Source of the DNA: Planococcus donghaensis MPA1U2
GTDB lineage: Bacteria; Bacillota; Bacilli; Bacillales_A; Planococcaceae
Direction: 5' to 3'
NCBI RefSeq assembly: GCF_000189395.1
Contig: NZ_AEPB01000032.1
Coordinates: 186,001 to 250,000, forward strand
DNA length: 64,000 bases
A program made the position numbers and the translations under genes. Below the pieces are notes generated by a model. The model made no database searches. It saw nothing but the letters and a program-made list of their open reading frames with translations, and was not told the origin of the DNA. This document shows positions 35,748-44,032 of the stretch, piece by piece (position 1 is the stretch's first letter; every line of letters begins with the position of its first letter).

Positions 35748-36530
35748 ATGCATCGCGGAAAAGGGATGAAATTTGTAGGGGATTCGCGTGTTCCGAGTAT
35801 GGAATTCCGTAAGCCGAATGTTCCTAAAGATTACTCCGAATACCCTGGTAAAACAGAAGCTTTCTGGCCAAACTTCCTTTTGAAAGAATGGATGATTGGT
35901 GCAGTCTTCTTAATCGGTTATCTGCTTTTGACGGTTGCTCATCCTTCACCTCTTGAAGGTCAGGCTGATCCAACAGATACAGCATATATTCCTTTACCAG
36001 ACTGGTATTTCTTGTTCTTATATCAATTATTGAAATACGAATTTGCATCCGGTCCATTTAACGTGGTTGGAGCCATCATCATTCCAGGACTTGCTTTTGG
36101 AGCACTTATGTTGGCACCATTCTTAGACCGCGGTCCGGAAAGACGCCCTTCAAAACGCCCGTTGCCTACAGGATTTATGATTCTTGCGATCGCATCAATC
36201 ATCTTCCTAACATGGGAATCAGTAGCAAACCATGACTGGGAGGCTGCTGAAGCACAAGGGAAAATTACACAAGAAGTGGAAATTGATACAACTGACCCAG
36301 GATATGAAATTTATGCTGGCGCCGCTTGTATTAGTTGCCACGGAGATAACTTAGAAGGAGCCGTTGGACCAGCACTTACGGGTACTGGCTTATCTCCTGA
36401 AGAAATCTCTGAAATTGCTAAAAATGGTATTGAAGAAGGCGGAACGTTAGTGATGCCTGCAGCTTGGGATGGAACAGATGAAGATCTGCAAGTTCTAGCT
36501 GAATTTATTTCAGGCCTTGAAGCAGAATAA
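35748..36530 (+). CDS. qcrC: QcrC, subunit IV fused to cytochrome c
   Basis: This 260-residue protein joins the subunit IV part of a b6f-type cytochrome b (three helices, with FWPNFLLKEW and PDWYFLFLYQLLKYEF) to a C-terminal cytochrome c domain. The haem motif there is CISCH (in AGAACISCHGDNLEGAVGPA), with a Met ligand in VMPAAW. The fused design is typical of Bacillus menaquinol:cytochrome c reductase. Haem attachment would depend on the ResB-ResC system at the window start. The ribosome site is AAGGAGGG. Confidence 0.96.
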   Translation: MHRGKGMKFVGDSRVPSMEFRKPNVPKDYSEYPGKTEAFWPNFLLKEWMIGAVFLIGYLLLTVAHPSPLEGQADPTDTAYIPLPDWYFLFLYQLLKYEFASGPFNVVGAIIIPGLAFGALMLAPFLDRGPERRPSKRPLPTGFMILAIASIIFLTWESVANHDWEAAEAQGKITQEVEIDTTDPGYEIYAGAACISCHGDNLEGAVGPALTGTGLSPEEISEIAKNGIEEGGTLVMPAAWDGTDEDLQVLAEFISGLEAE

Positions 36531-36540
36531 TAACTAATAG

Positions 36541-36571
36541 AAAAAGAGTCGGGAAACCGGCTCTTTTTTTC
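36541..36571 (+). terminator. Terminator after qcrABC
   Basis: AAAAAGAGTCGG and CCGGCTCTTTTT pair around a GAAA tetraloop, then T residues. Confidence 0.9.
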
Positions 36572-36593
36572 TATCTTGAAAGGAAGAAAACCA

Positions 36594-37205
36594 ATGCTTT
36601 CCTTTGCGATTAAAATTTCTACTTGGTTAATGTACCGTCCATTTTTAATCTTACTTTTTGTAGTAAACTTGGCGGGTTCGATTTATGGATACATATGGTA
36701 TGGATGGCAACTAAAAATCACAAATCCGAAGTTTCTAGTATTTGTTCCAGATAGTCCGACAGCGAGCTTGTTTTTCACAATCGTCCTTGGATTGTGGATT
36801 TTTAGGAAGCGAAATCGATTAATTGAAGCTTTAGCTTTTGTTACATTGATTAAATATGGCTTGTGGGCTGTTGTCATGAATTTACTTACGTTGTGGGAGG
36901 TAGGATCAATTGGTTGGATTGGCTGGATGTTAATAGGCTCTCATTTTGCGATGGCATTGCAGGCGGTTCTTTATATTGAACATTACCGTTTTGGCTGGCT
37001 ATCTGTCGCTTTAACAGCTGTTTGGACTTTGCATAACGATGTAATCGATTATGTCTTTGGTCAAATGCCGATATACAGTAGATTAAGTGAGTATAGTAGC
37101 CAAATTGGTTACTTTACATTCTGGCTTTCCATTGTTTGTGTCGGATTCGCCTTTTATGTCGCTCATTTAAACAAATCACAATCCATTTCAGTTGACCAAT
37201 ATTGA
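36594..37205 (+). CDS. ypjA: YpjA-like membrane protein (DUF1405)
   Basis: This 203-residue protein has about six hydrophobic helices and aromatic-rich loops (YGYIWYGWQLKITNPKFLVF, TLWEVGSIGWIGWMLIGSHF). It matches the DUF1405 family in style and in position after qcrC; the function is unknown. The ATG at 36594 is preferred to an in-frame TTG at 36576 because GAAAGGAAG lies between them at proper spacing. Confidence 0.85.
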   Translation: MLSFAIKISTWLMYRPFLILLFVVNLAGSIYGYIWYGWQLKITNPKFLVFVPDSPTASLFFTIVLGLWIFRKRNRLIEALAFVTLIKYGLWAVVMNLLTLWEVGSIGWIGWMLIGSHFAMALQAVLYIEHYRFGWLSVALTAVWTLHNDVIDYVFGQMPIYSRLSEYSSQIGYFTFWLSIVCVGFAFYVAHLNKSQSISVDQY

Positions 37206-37256
37206 CTAATTTAAGTAAAATAAGAGTATCAAGTAGAAAGAGGTGTTGATTTAGAC

Positions 37257-37940
37257 ATGGGTATAGGCGGTTATATCTTCTATTTTATCCTTTTGCTGAT
37301 CATCCCACTGTGGGCTCAATTTAAATTAAAGAGAACGTATGCTAAATACTCGAAAATTCGCTCTACATCTGGTCACACAGGTGCACAAGTAGCACGGATT
37401 ATTTTAGATGCTAATGGCTTACATGATGTTAAAGTAACAGAAAGTCGCGGAATGTTAAGCGACCATTATAATCCGTTAACAAAAATTGTGGCATTAAGCA
37501 GCCATAACTATCATGACGCTTCGGTCGCAGGTACAGCTGTTGCAGCACACGAAGTTGGACATGCGATACAAGATGCAGAAGCTTATGCTTTCTTACGTTT
37601 GCGTCATCGTCTTGTGCCAATCGTTAACGTATCTTCGAATATGTCATGGATCTTTATTATGATTGGTTTCTTTTCTGCATGGAGCGGCGCGTTATTAATC
37701 GGTATTATTTTATTGGCAGCTGGAGTGGTTTTCCAGTTGATAACTTTGCCGGTTGAATTTAATGCTTCGAGTCGTGCGATGGATCAACTCCTGTCACATA
37801 ATATAATTCGCAATGAAGAAGAACGCGATGCGAAGAAAGTATTAAGCGCAGCAGCAATGACATATGTAGCAGCGACAGCAGTTGCAGTACTCGAGCTTGC
37901 ACGATTGATTTTAATCTATACAGGTATGCAACGTTCATAA
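37257..37940 (+). CDS. Membrane zinc metallopeptidase (YugP-like)
   Basis: This 227-residue membrane protein has the gluzincin-type motif AAHEVGHAIQDAEAY (HExxH pattern as HEVGH) and hydrophobic segments at the N-terminus (YIFYFILLLIIPLWAQF) and in the C-terminal half. It resembles the Zn_peptidase_2/YugP family of neutral zinc peptidases, with probably cytoplasmic-face catalysis. In B. subtilis the sporulation gene ypjB sits here after ypjA, so this gene is a local difference. The substrate is unknown. Confidence 0.88.
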   Translation: MGIGGYIFYFILLLIIPLWAQFKLKRTYAKYSKIRSTSGHTGAQVARIILDANGLHDVKVTESRGMLSDHYNPLTKIVALSSHNYHDASVAGTAVAAHEVGHAIQDAEAYAFLRLRHRLVPIVNVSSNMSWIFIMIGFFSAWSGALLIGIILLAAGVVFQLITLPVEFNASSRAMDQLLSHNIIRNEEERDAKKVLSAAAMTYVAATAVAVLELARLILIYTGMQRS

Positions 37941-37969
37941 AAAAACGGCCCAATAATGGGCCGTTTTTT
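37940..37969. terminator. Bidirectional terminator between the peptidase gene and yitT-like gene
   Basis: AAAAAACGGCCC and GGGCCGTTTTTT form a 12-bp perfect stem with loop AATAAT. The A and T runs on either side suit the two convergent genes. Confidence 0.92.
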
Positions 37970-37987
37970 CTATAGCAAATTTATCGA

Positions 37988-38854
37988 TTAACCAATTGGC
38001 CGTTTTTCTTCATCAAGCGTAAATCCTTCGCCCATTACATCATGGACGTCCATTAAAGAGACAAAGGCGTGCGGGTCAACAGAATTAATAATATTCTTTA
38101 GTCGAACAATTTCGTTTCTTGCAATTACACAATACAGAACTTCTCGTTCTTCTTTTGTAAAATGACCATATCCACGAAGAATAGTAATACCACGATCCAT
38201 TTCGATGGCAATTCGGCTGGCGATTTCTTCTTGTGAATTTGAAATGATCAATGCACCACGGCCAGAATAAGCACCTTCTTGCACAAAGTCAATGACGCGT
38301 GCCCCGACAAACACGGCAACGAGTGTATACATCATTGAGCGGTGATCAAGAAATGTTAACCAAGATAACATAATCACACCAGCGTCAAACAGAAACATTG
38401 TTTTCCCCATGCTCCATCCTATGTATTTTTGTGCAAGGCGTGCGATAATATCTACACCGCCGGTCGTGCCTCCAAAGCGGAAAATAATACCAAGTCCAAT
38501 ACCAACAAAAACACCAGCAAATAACGCTGCTAAAAACAAATCATCTTGTAAATTGATTTGAATTTCGTAAACGAGAAAGATTTTCAAGAATACCGAAACG
38601 GCTACAGTTCCAATGATGGTATAGAGAAAAACTTTTCTGCCGAGAAGTTTCCAACCTATAAAAAATAGTGGAATATTTAATAGAAGGTTCATCAATGCTG
38701 GGTCCCAATTAAAGATAAAGTACAAAATCAATGTAATACCAGCGAAACCGCCTTCTCCTAGTTCATTTTGGATATTAAAGTGAACAAATCCAAAACTATA
38801 AATGGCAGCACCAAGAAGGATAAATATAATGTTTTTAATTTTTAGCTCTTTCAA
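37988..38854 (-). CDS. ypjC: YitT-family membrane protein (YpjC-like)
   Basis: This 288-residue protein has five or six transmembrane helices in the first 200 residues (the YitT/DUF161 part, with FRFGGTTGGVDIIARLAQKY). A cytoplasmic DUF2179 domain follows (about 205-285, with AYSGRGALIISNSQEEIA and REVLYCVIARNEIVRLKNII). The function is not known; a transport role has been proposed for the wider family. It starts at a TTG (38854) behind GAAAGGGGC on the minus strand and is divergent from ypjD. Confidence 0.88.
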   Translation of the reverse strand: MKELKIKNIIFILLGAAIYSFGFVHFNIQNELGEGGFAGITLILYFIFNWDPALMNLLLNIPLFFIGWKLLGRKVFLYTIIGTVAVSVFLKIFLVYEIQINLQDDLFLAALFAGVFVGIGLGIIFRFGGTTGGVDIIARLAQKYIGWSMGKTMFLFDAGVIMLSWLTFLDHRSMMYTLVAVFVGARVIDFVQEGAYSGRGALIISNSQEEIASRIAIEMDRGITILRGYGHFTKEEREVLYCVIARNEIVRLKNIINSVDPHAFVSLMDVHDVMGEGFTLDEEKRPIG

Positions 38855-38890
38855 TTATGCCAAGCCCCTTTCAAAAATATAGACTTCTGT

Positions 38891-38919
38891 ATTATCGTTG
38901 AAATAATGTATTTTGACAA
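38891..38919 (-). promoter_or_regulatory. Promoter for the YitT-family gene
   Basis: On the minus strand TTGTCA (38919-38914), a 17-base spacer and GATAAT (38896-38891). Its -35 lies on the same bases as the -35 of the divergent ypjD promoter. Confidence 0.65.
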
Positions 38920-38941
38920 CATCTCAAGTTTTCTTTACGAT
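38913..38941 (+). promoter_or_regulatory. Promoter for ypjD-dapB and following genes
   Basis: A consensus TTGACA (38913-38918), a 17-base spacer and TACGAT (38936-38941), 20 bases before the ypjD start. Confidence 0.7.
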
Positions 38942-38961
38942 TAACTGAGGAGCGTGATGAT

Positions 38962-39300
38962 ATGAACGGCGATAAAACCATGAAACAGCTGCAGCAAGAG
39001 GTTGATGCATACATTGGACAATTTAAAGAAGGCTATTTTCAACCGATGGAAATGATGGCTCGTCTTACAGAAGAACTAGGAGAACTTTCTAGAGAAGTCA
39101 TGCACCAATACGGGCCGAAAAAAAAGAAAAGTTCAGAAGCTGAAAACAGTATCGAAGAAGAAATGGGCGATGTTCTTTTCGTTTTGATTTGTATGGCGAA
39201 CTCTATGAACATCGATCTTGCGGATGCTCATGATCGAGTAATTGATAAATTTAACAAGCGAGACCAAAATCGTTGGACACGAAAGGATGAACAGAATTGA
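38962..39300 (+). CDS. ypjD: YpjD-like MazG-type nucleotide pyrophosphohydrolase
   Basis: This 112-residue all-alpha protein carries the MazG metal-binding pattern: MARLTEELGELSREVMHQYG (ExxE) followed by IEEEMGDVLFVLICMANSMN (ExxD). Such enzymes hydrolyse non-canonical or excess NTPs to the monophosphates. The true substrate is unknown. It is first in the run leading to dapB, whose TTG start overlaps its stop. Confidence 0.9.
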   Translation: MNGDKTMKQLQQEVDAYIGQFKEGYFQPMEMMARLTEELGELSREVMHQYGPKKKKSSEAENSIEEEMGDVLFVLICMANSMNIDLADAHDRVIDKFNKRDQNRWTRKDEQN

Positions 39301-40097
39301 CAATTCGCGTAGCAATTGCAGGAGCAAGAGGAAAAATGGGTAAAGAAGCAGTACATACAGTTATGAATCACAGTGAGATGGAACTTGTTTCGGTTTTGGA
39401 TTATAAAAAAGTCGGCGATACATTAGCTGATACAAATTTATTTCCATCTAACTTTACGGCTCCAATATATATCGATCTTGAACAGCTTAATGTTGAAACT
39501 AACCCAGACGTGCTCGTCGATTTGACTACGCCAGAGTTTGTTTATGAACATACAAAACAGGCACTCGAACTAAACATACGCCCAGTTGTTGGTACGACAG
39601 GATTTTCAGATGAACAACTTGAGGAATTAAAAACACTTTCAAAAAACTCAAAAATAGGATGTATTATAGCGCCGAACTTTGCGATTGGTGCGGTGTTGAT
39701 GATGAAATTTGCAGAACAAGCGGCAAAATATTTACCAGATATTGAGATCATCGAAATGCATCATGATCAAAAGTTGGATGCTCCTTCTGGCACGGCAATG
39801 AAAACGGCACACTTAATTTCTCAACAACGTCCGATTCATGAGCAAGGGCATGTCCGTGAAAAAGAAATTATTGAAGGTGCGCGCGGTGCAAATTATGATG
39901 GTATGCGCATCCATAGTGTTCGCCTGCCTGGTTTGGTAGCTCACCAACAAGTCTTGCTTGGTGGAGAAGGTCAAATGCTAACGCTTCGGCATGATTCATT
40001 TAATCGAGGTTCATTTATGTCAGGTGTGATTTTATCTATTCAAACTGTGATGGAAAAAGAAGAACTGATTTATGGTTTAGAACACATAATCGACTAA
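39297..40097 (+). CDS. dapB: 4-hydroxy-tetrahydrodipicolinate reductase
   Basis: This 266-residue NAD(P)H-dependent enzyme of the lysine/diaminopimelate path supplies the wall cross-linking residue. It has the nucleotide-binding site [41 protein letters not shown], the active-site block [20 protein letters not shown] and [18 protein letters not shown]. It starts at a TTG overlapping the ypjD stop (TTGA). Confidence 0.96.
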   Translation: MTIRVAIAGARGKMGKEAVHTVMNHSEMELVSVLDYKKVGDTLADTNLFPSNFTAPIYIDLEQLNVETNPDVLVDLTTPEFVYEHTKQALELNIRPVVGTTGFSDEQLEELKTLSKNSKIGCIIAPNFAIGAVLMMKFAEQAAKYLPDIEIIEMHHDQKLDAPSGTAMKTAHLISQQRPIHEQGHVREKEIIEGARGANYDGMRIHSVRLPGLVAHQQVLLGGEGQMLTLRHDSFNRGSFMSGVILSIQTVMEKEELIYGLEHIID

Positions 40098-40110
40098 AGG
40101 GGACGATAAT

Positions 40111-40515
40111 ATGAACATAGCTTTGATTGCCCATGACCGTAAAAAAGATGACCTCATTCAATTTGCGCTAGCTTACGAACCAATTTTATCTGAACATGCG
40201 CTTTATGCAACAGGAACGACCGGTCAACGAATCGTTGACGAAACTGATTTGTCTGTTACCCGCTTTCGATCGGGTCCGCTAGGTGGAGATCAGCAAATCG
40301 GTGCGATGATTGCGCAAGATGAAATGGACATGATTATATTTTTCCGTGATCCATTGACTGCCCAACCACATGAACCAGATGTTACGGCGTTGATCCGCCT
40401 GTGTGATGTCTACGGCATTCCTTTAGCTACGAACATGGGAACAGCTGAAGTTCTTCTTAAAGGACTAAAAGAAGGCTTTATAGACTGGCGGTTGCTTGGA
40501 GAAAGAAGAGGATAG
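40111..40515 (+). CDS. mgsA: Methylglyoxal synthase
   Basis: This 134-residue enzyme turns dihydroxyacetone phosphate into methylglyoxal and phosphate, a glycolytic bypass. Family blocks are [43 protein letters not shown] (phosphate site) and [15 protein letters not shown] with the catalytic Asp. The ribosome site is AAGGGGACG. bshA follows after 11 bases, where B. subtilis has bshB1. Confidence 0.95.
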   Translation: MNIALIAHDRKKDDLIQFALAYEPILSEHALYATGTTGQRIVDETDLSVTRFRSGPLGGDQQIGAMIAQDEMDMIIFFRDPLTAQPHEPDVTALIRLCDVYGIPLATNMGTAEVLLKGLKEGFIDWRLLGERRG

Positions 40516-40526
40516 GAGAGAACAGC

Positions 40527-41669
40527 GTGCGAAAAATGAAAATCGGCATCACTTGCTATCCCACAGTTGGAGGATCTGGAGTTATTGCCACTGAACTAGG
40601 AAAAATGTTGGCAGAAAAAGGACACGAAGTTCATTTTATTACGTCTAGCACTCCTTTCCGTTTAAATAAAACATATCCAAATATTTATAATCACCAAGTT
40701 GACATTAATACGTATTCCGTATTTCAATATGCCCCTTATGATATTGCGTTAGCCACTAAAATCTCTGAAGTGATCAAAAATGAAGGACTCGACCTTCTCC
40801 ATGTCCATTACGCGATTCCCCATGCAGTATGTGCCATTCTTGGTCGCGACATGGCAGGCTCGAACATCGGTATCGTGACGACACTACACGGAACAGATAT
40901 TACAGTATTAGGGTCAGATTCTTCTTTAAAAGAGGCGATTCGATACGGTATTGAAAAGTCTGATATTGTCACAGCCGTTTCAGATTCACTTAGAGACCAA
41001 ACATATGAGCTCATCCAACCCGATAAAACGATTGAGACAGTTTATAATTTTGTCGATGAAAGAGAGTACTACCCTAAAAGTGAAACAAAGCTAAAAGAAC
41101 AATTAGGCATCGATGCTGCGGAGAAAGTGCTAATTCACGTTTCCAATTTCCGCAACGTTAAACGCGTTCAAGATGTTGTCGAAACTTTCTCATTGGCTCG
41201 CCAACAAATAAATTGCAAATTGTTACTTGTAGGTGACGGTCCAGAAATGGGGCGAATCATTCAACAAGTGCGCGATTTAGGAATAGAAGAGCATGTGCTG
41301 TTTTTAGGAAAGCGCGACGATCTCGCAGAATTTTATAGTATTAGTGATATTAAACTTTTGTTGTCTGAAAAAGAAGCATTTGGCTTAGTATTGCTTGAAG
41401 CGATGGCATGTGGAGTTCCGGTAATCGGGACGAACATCGGTGGTATGCCCGAAATTATTAATCCAGGTGTCAATGGATTTCTTGTCGAACTCGGAGACAT
41501 AAGTCAGGCGGCCCGCTATACAGTTGATATGTTGAGTGATGGAGTGCAATTAAAAGAGTTGCGTCAAGGCGCATTAGATACCGTGTCTTCGCATTTTCAT
41601 TCTACAAAAATCTTAGAGCAATACGAAGGCTTGTACGAACAGTTGATGCCAAAGGATGACGAACAATGA
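40527..41669 (+). CDS. bshA: BshA, N-acetyl-glucosaminyl-malate synthase
   Basis: This 380-residue GT4 glycosyltransferase takes the first step of bacillithiol synthesis, joining GlcNAc from UDP-GlcNAc to L-malate. It has the N-terminal block GITCYPTVGGSGVIATELG, HVHYAIPHAVC and TTLHGTDITVLG, and the EX7E-type motif EKEAFGLVLLEAMACG followed by GVPVIGTNIGGMPEII. The GTG at 40527 has AGGAGAG at six to seven bases, better placed than for the ATG three codons on. The partner deacetylase gene bshB1 is not adjacent. Confidence 0.95.
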   Translation: MRKMKIGITCYPTVGGSGVIATELGKMLAEKGHEVHFITSSTPFRLNKTYPNIYNHQVDINTYSVFQYAPYDIALATKISEVIKNEGLDLLHVHYAIPHAVCAILGRDMAGSNIGIVTTLHGTDITVLGSDSSLKEAIRYGIEKSDIVTAVSDSLRDQTYELIQPDKTIETVYNFVDEREYYPKSETKLKEQLGIDAAEKVLIHVSNFRNVKRVQDVVETFSLARQQINCKLLLVGDGPEMGRIIQQVRDLGIEEHVLFLGKRDDLAEFYSISDIKLLLSEKEAFGLVLLEAMACGVPVIGTNIGGMPEIINPGVNGFLVELGDISQAARYTVDMLSDGVQLKELRQGALDTVSSHFHSTKILEQYEGLYEQLMPKDDEQ

Positions 41670-42799
41670 ATACGGCGATTAAAGTCATCCACACATTAAA
41701 AGCAGCGGGTTTCGAGGCATATATAGTTGGTGGAGCTGTACGTGATTTATTGTTAGGAAAAGCACCGCATGATATTGATGTGGCGACTTCTGCGTTGCCC
41801 CAGCAAGTAAAAGCGCTATTTGCTCGTACTGTTGATACAGGGATTGACCATGGCACAGTTTTAGTATTATTGGATGGAGAAGGCATTGAAGTAACGACAT
41901 TCCGAACAGAGAGCAGCTATTCGGACAATCGCAGACCAGATTCAGTTGAGTTTGTTCTTTCGCTAGAAGAAGATTTACGGCGTCGTGATTTTACGATCAA
42001 CGCCATGGCGATGACTGAAGACCTAGATATTATTGATCCATTTGGCGGAAAAGAAGATTTAAAAAATAAAGTTATTCGTGCAGTAGGGGACCCAGATGAA
42101 CGTTTTGAAGAAGATGCGCTACGAATGTTGCGTGCGATTCGTTTTTCGGGACAGCTAGATTTTATTATCGATATGAAAACACTTCTTTCCATACGGCGGC
42201 ATGCACGGTTAATCCGATTTATTGCGGTCGAACGGTTAAAGTCAGAAATTGACAAAATTTTTGTTAACCCATGTATGCAAAAAAGCATGGCTTACTTAAA
42301 AGATTCAGTGTTAACAAAATTTCTGCCAGTTGGCGGTCTATTTGAGGTGGATTGGATACCATATCAACCAGATGGCAAACCCACGTATGGCTGGTTTTAT
42401 TTGTTGCATCAGCAAAAACGGCAGTTTGCGGACATAAAAGACTATCGTTTTTCTAATGGAGAAAAAAAGCTTATCGAAAAAAGTTTAGAGCTAACTGCAT
42501 TAAACACTTGGGATCAATGGACATTTTACAAATACACGTTGGAACAATTAGAAATGGCTTCTCGTGTAACAGATAAAAGGGAAAATTTAGCTGCTATAAA
42601 GCGCCAATTACCGATTCAGTCAAGATCTGAACTTGCGGTCGATGGCTGGGATTTATTAGAGTGGAGCGGGGCAAAATCCGGACCATGGTTAAAAGTTTGG
42701 ATTGAGAAAATTGAAAGACTGATTGTGTATGGCATTTTAAAGAACGACAAAGAACTGATAAAGGACTGGTTTGAAGATGAATATCACAGTCACGCTTAA
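41666..42799 (+). CDS. cca: CCA-adding tRNA nucleotidyltransferase
   Basis: This 377-residue class II enzyme builds or repairs the 3' CCA end of tRNAs. It has the catalytic head VGGAVRDLLLGKAPHDIDVA with the metal-binding Asp pair (DID), LRRRDFTINAMAM, and the base-selecting helix EDALRMLRAIRFSGQL. The C-terminal body is helical. The ATG overlaps the bshA stop (ATGA). It is similar in length to other Bacillales CCA enzymes. Confidence 0.95.
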   Translation: MNTAIKVIHTLKAAGFEAYIVGGAVRDLLLGKAPHDIDVATSALPQQVKALFARTVDTGIDHGTVLVLLDGEGIEVTTFRTESSYSDNRRPDSVEFVLSLEEDLRRRDFTINAMAMTEDLDIIDPFGGKEDLKNKVIRAVGDPDERFEEDALRMLRAIRFSGQLDFIIDMKTLLSIRRHARLIRFIAVERLKSEIDKIFVNPCMQKSMAYLKDSVLTKFLPVGGLFEVDWIPYQPDGKPTYGWFYLLHQQKRQFADIKDYRFSNGEKKLIEKSLELTALNTWDQWTFYKYTLEQLEMASRVTDKRENLAAIKRQLPIQSRSELAVDGWDLLEWSGAKSGPWLKVWIEKIERLIVYGILKNDKELIKDWFEDEYHSHA

Positions 42800-43763
42800 G
42801 ATAGCAAAACGATTAATCGAGTCAAATGGTGAAGCGGTATCAGGTCAGCAATTAGCAGATGAATTTGGCATTTCTAGAACAGCTATCTGGAAACACATTA
42901 AAGACCTCGAAGAAAAAGGCTATGCTATTGAATCGGTCAAACGCAAAGGCTATCGCATTGTCAGCGCACCAGATACTTTAGAGCCAATCGGTATTCAAAC
43001 AGGGTTAAAAACAAAACAGATTGGCCAAGAAATTGAATATGTAGAAAGTTGTGCCTCGACTCAAATTATTGCCCATCAACTGGCACAAGAAGGTGCGCCG
43101 GATGGAACAGTCGTGCTTACAGAAACTCAAACGGCCGGGCGAGGTAGGATGGCTAGAAAGTGGGATTCTGCAGCTAAAAAAGGTGTCTGGATGAGTATTA
43201 TTTTGCGACCAAATGTCGCACCTCAAAAGGCGCCTCAATTCACATTAGTAACGGCCGTTGCAATTGTTCGCGCAATCGAAGAAGTCACCAAATTGCAGCC
43301 GAAGATTAAATGGCCAAACGATATTTTACTTAATGGTAAAAAATGTACAGGTATATTAACAGAGCTTCAGTCTGATGCTGACGGCATTCAAGCATTAATC
43401 ATTGGCATTGGGTTAAACGTTAATCAGGAACAAGAAGATTTTGACCCGGAAGTTCAAGATATCGCGACGTCTTTGAAAATGACGAGCGGGGAAACCGTTA
43501 ATCGTCAAAAATTAGTGCAGTCCGTGTTGTTTTACATGGAGCTGTATACGCAAATGTATATTGACGAAGGATTTGGCATGTTGAAAATTTTGTGGGAAAG
43601 TTATTCCACAACAATTGGACACCCTGTTCGAGCACGAATGACCAATCATACGCTTGAAGGCATCGCCGAAGGAATTACCGACGAAGGGGTACTTCAACTA
43701 CGAACATCAGATGGCAAACTTCACGGTATTTATTCAGCAGATATTGAGATGGCTAATTTGTAA
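42777..43763 (+). CDS. birA: BirA, biotin-protein ligase and biotin repressor
   Basis: This 328-residue bifunctional protein has an N-terminal winged helix (about 5-65, with SGQQLADEFGISRTAIWKHI). The biotin ligase domain has TQTAGRGRMARKWDS (biotinyl-AMP loop) and IKWPNDILLNGKKCTGILTE, and a small C-terminal domain follows. It biotinylates carboxyl-carrier proteins and, with biotinyl-AMP, represses biotin genes. The start lies 23 bases inside cca; the ATG at 42777 is preferred to the TTG at 42771. Confidence 0.94.
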   Translation: MNITVTLKIAKRLIESNGEAVSGQQLADEFGISRTAIWKHIKDLEEKGYAIESVKRKGYRIVSAPDTLEPIGIQTGLKTKQIGQEIEYVESCASTQIIAHQLAQEGAPDGTVVLTETQTAGRGRMARKWDSAAKKGVWMSIILRPNVAPQKAPQFTLVTAVAIVRAIEEVTKLQPKIKWPNDILLNGKKCTGILTELQSDADGIQALIIGIGLNVNQEQEDFDPEVQDIATSLKMTSGETVNRQKLVQSVLFYMELYTQMYIDEGFGMLKILWESYSTTIGHPVRARMTNHTLEGIAEGITDEGVLQLRTSDGKLHGIYSADIEMANL

Positions 43764-43831
43764 AACAGGATTTGGCAAGCTTTTTTAAGTTTAGTAAGCA
43801 AAGAGCATAGAATATGTTTTTTGCTGAAATT

Positions 43832-43840
43832 CTGTTATAG
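43832..43840 (+). promoter_or_regulatory. Extended -10 promoter for the panC leader
   Basis: TGTTATAGT (TGn plus TATAGT) is followed by an A/T stretch and then the leader hairpins. No clear -35 is present. Confidence 0.45.
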
Positions 43841-43850
43841 TATTTTTAAT

Positions 43851-43945
43851 GGGCAGTATCGTTTACGAACTGCACCAACCAACCGCAAGACACCCAAAAT
43901 GAATACAAATAAGTTCTGCCTTGATCAGATTTACGACAGGGACGG
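43851..43945 (+). ncRNA. Structured panC leader: tandem hairpins sharing a loop signature (candidate pan-motif RNA)
   Basis: Hairpin I pairs GCAGT (43853-43857) with ACTGC (43869-43873). Hairpin II pairs CCTTG (43919-43923) with CAGGG (43937-43941, one G-U). Both loops begin ATC and end TTTACGA (43862-43868 and 43930-43936), although the stems differ. Two copies of one loop signature on unrelated stems, upstream of a pantothenate gene and followed by a terminator, resemble the tandem pan motif reported ahead of panB/panC/panD genes in Firmicutes. I am matching that family from memory of its context and tandem habit, not from a checked consensus. Confidence 0.6.
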
Positions 43946-43970
43946 AGGAAACCTAACGCACTTTTACTGT

Positions 43971-44003
43971 CCTTCTGTCTTTTTTAGCAGAAGGGCTTTT
44001 TAT
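43971..44003 (+). terminator. Leader terminator upstream of panC
   Basis: CCTTCTG (43971-43977) pairs with CAGAAGG (43988-43994), followed by GCTTTTTAT. It lies between the leader hairpins and the panC ribosome site, so it is probably an attenuator. An alternative pairing of GGAC (43940-43943) with GTCC (43969-43972) could compete with it. Confidence 0.7.
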
Positions 44004-44032
44004 ATGGTTTTCTTCCCGAGAGGAGAGAGAAA

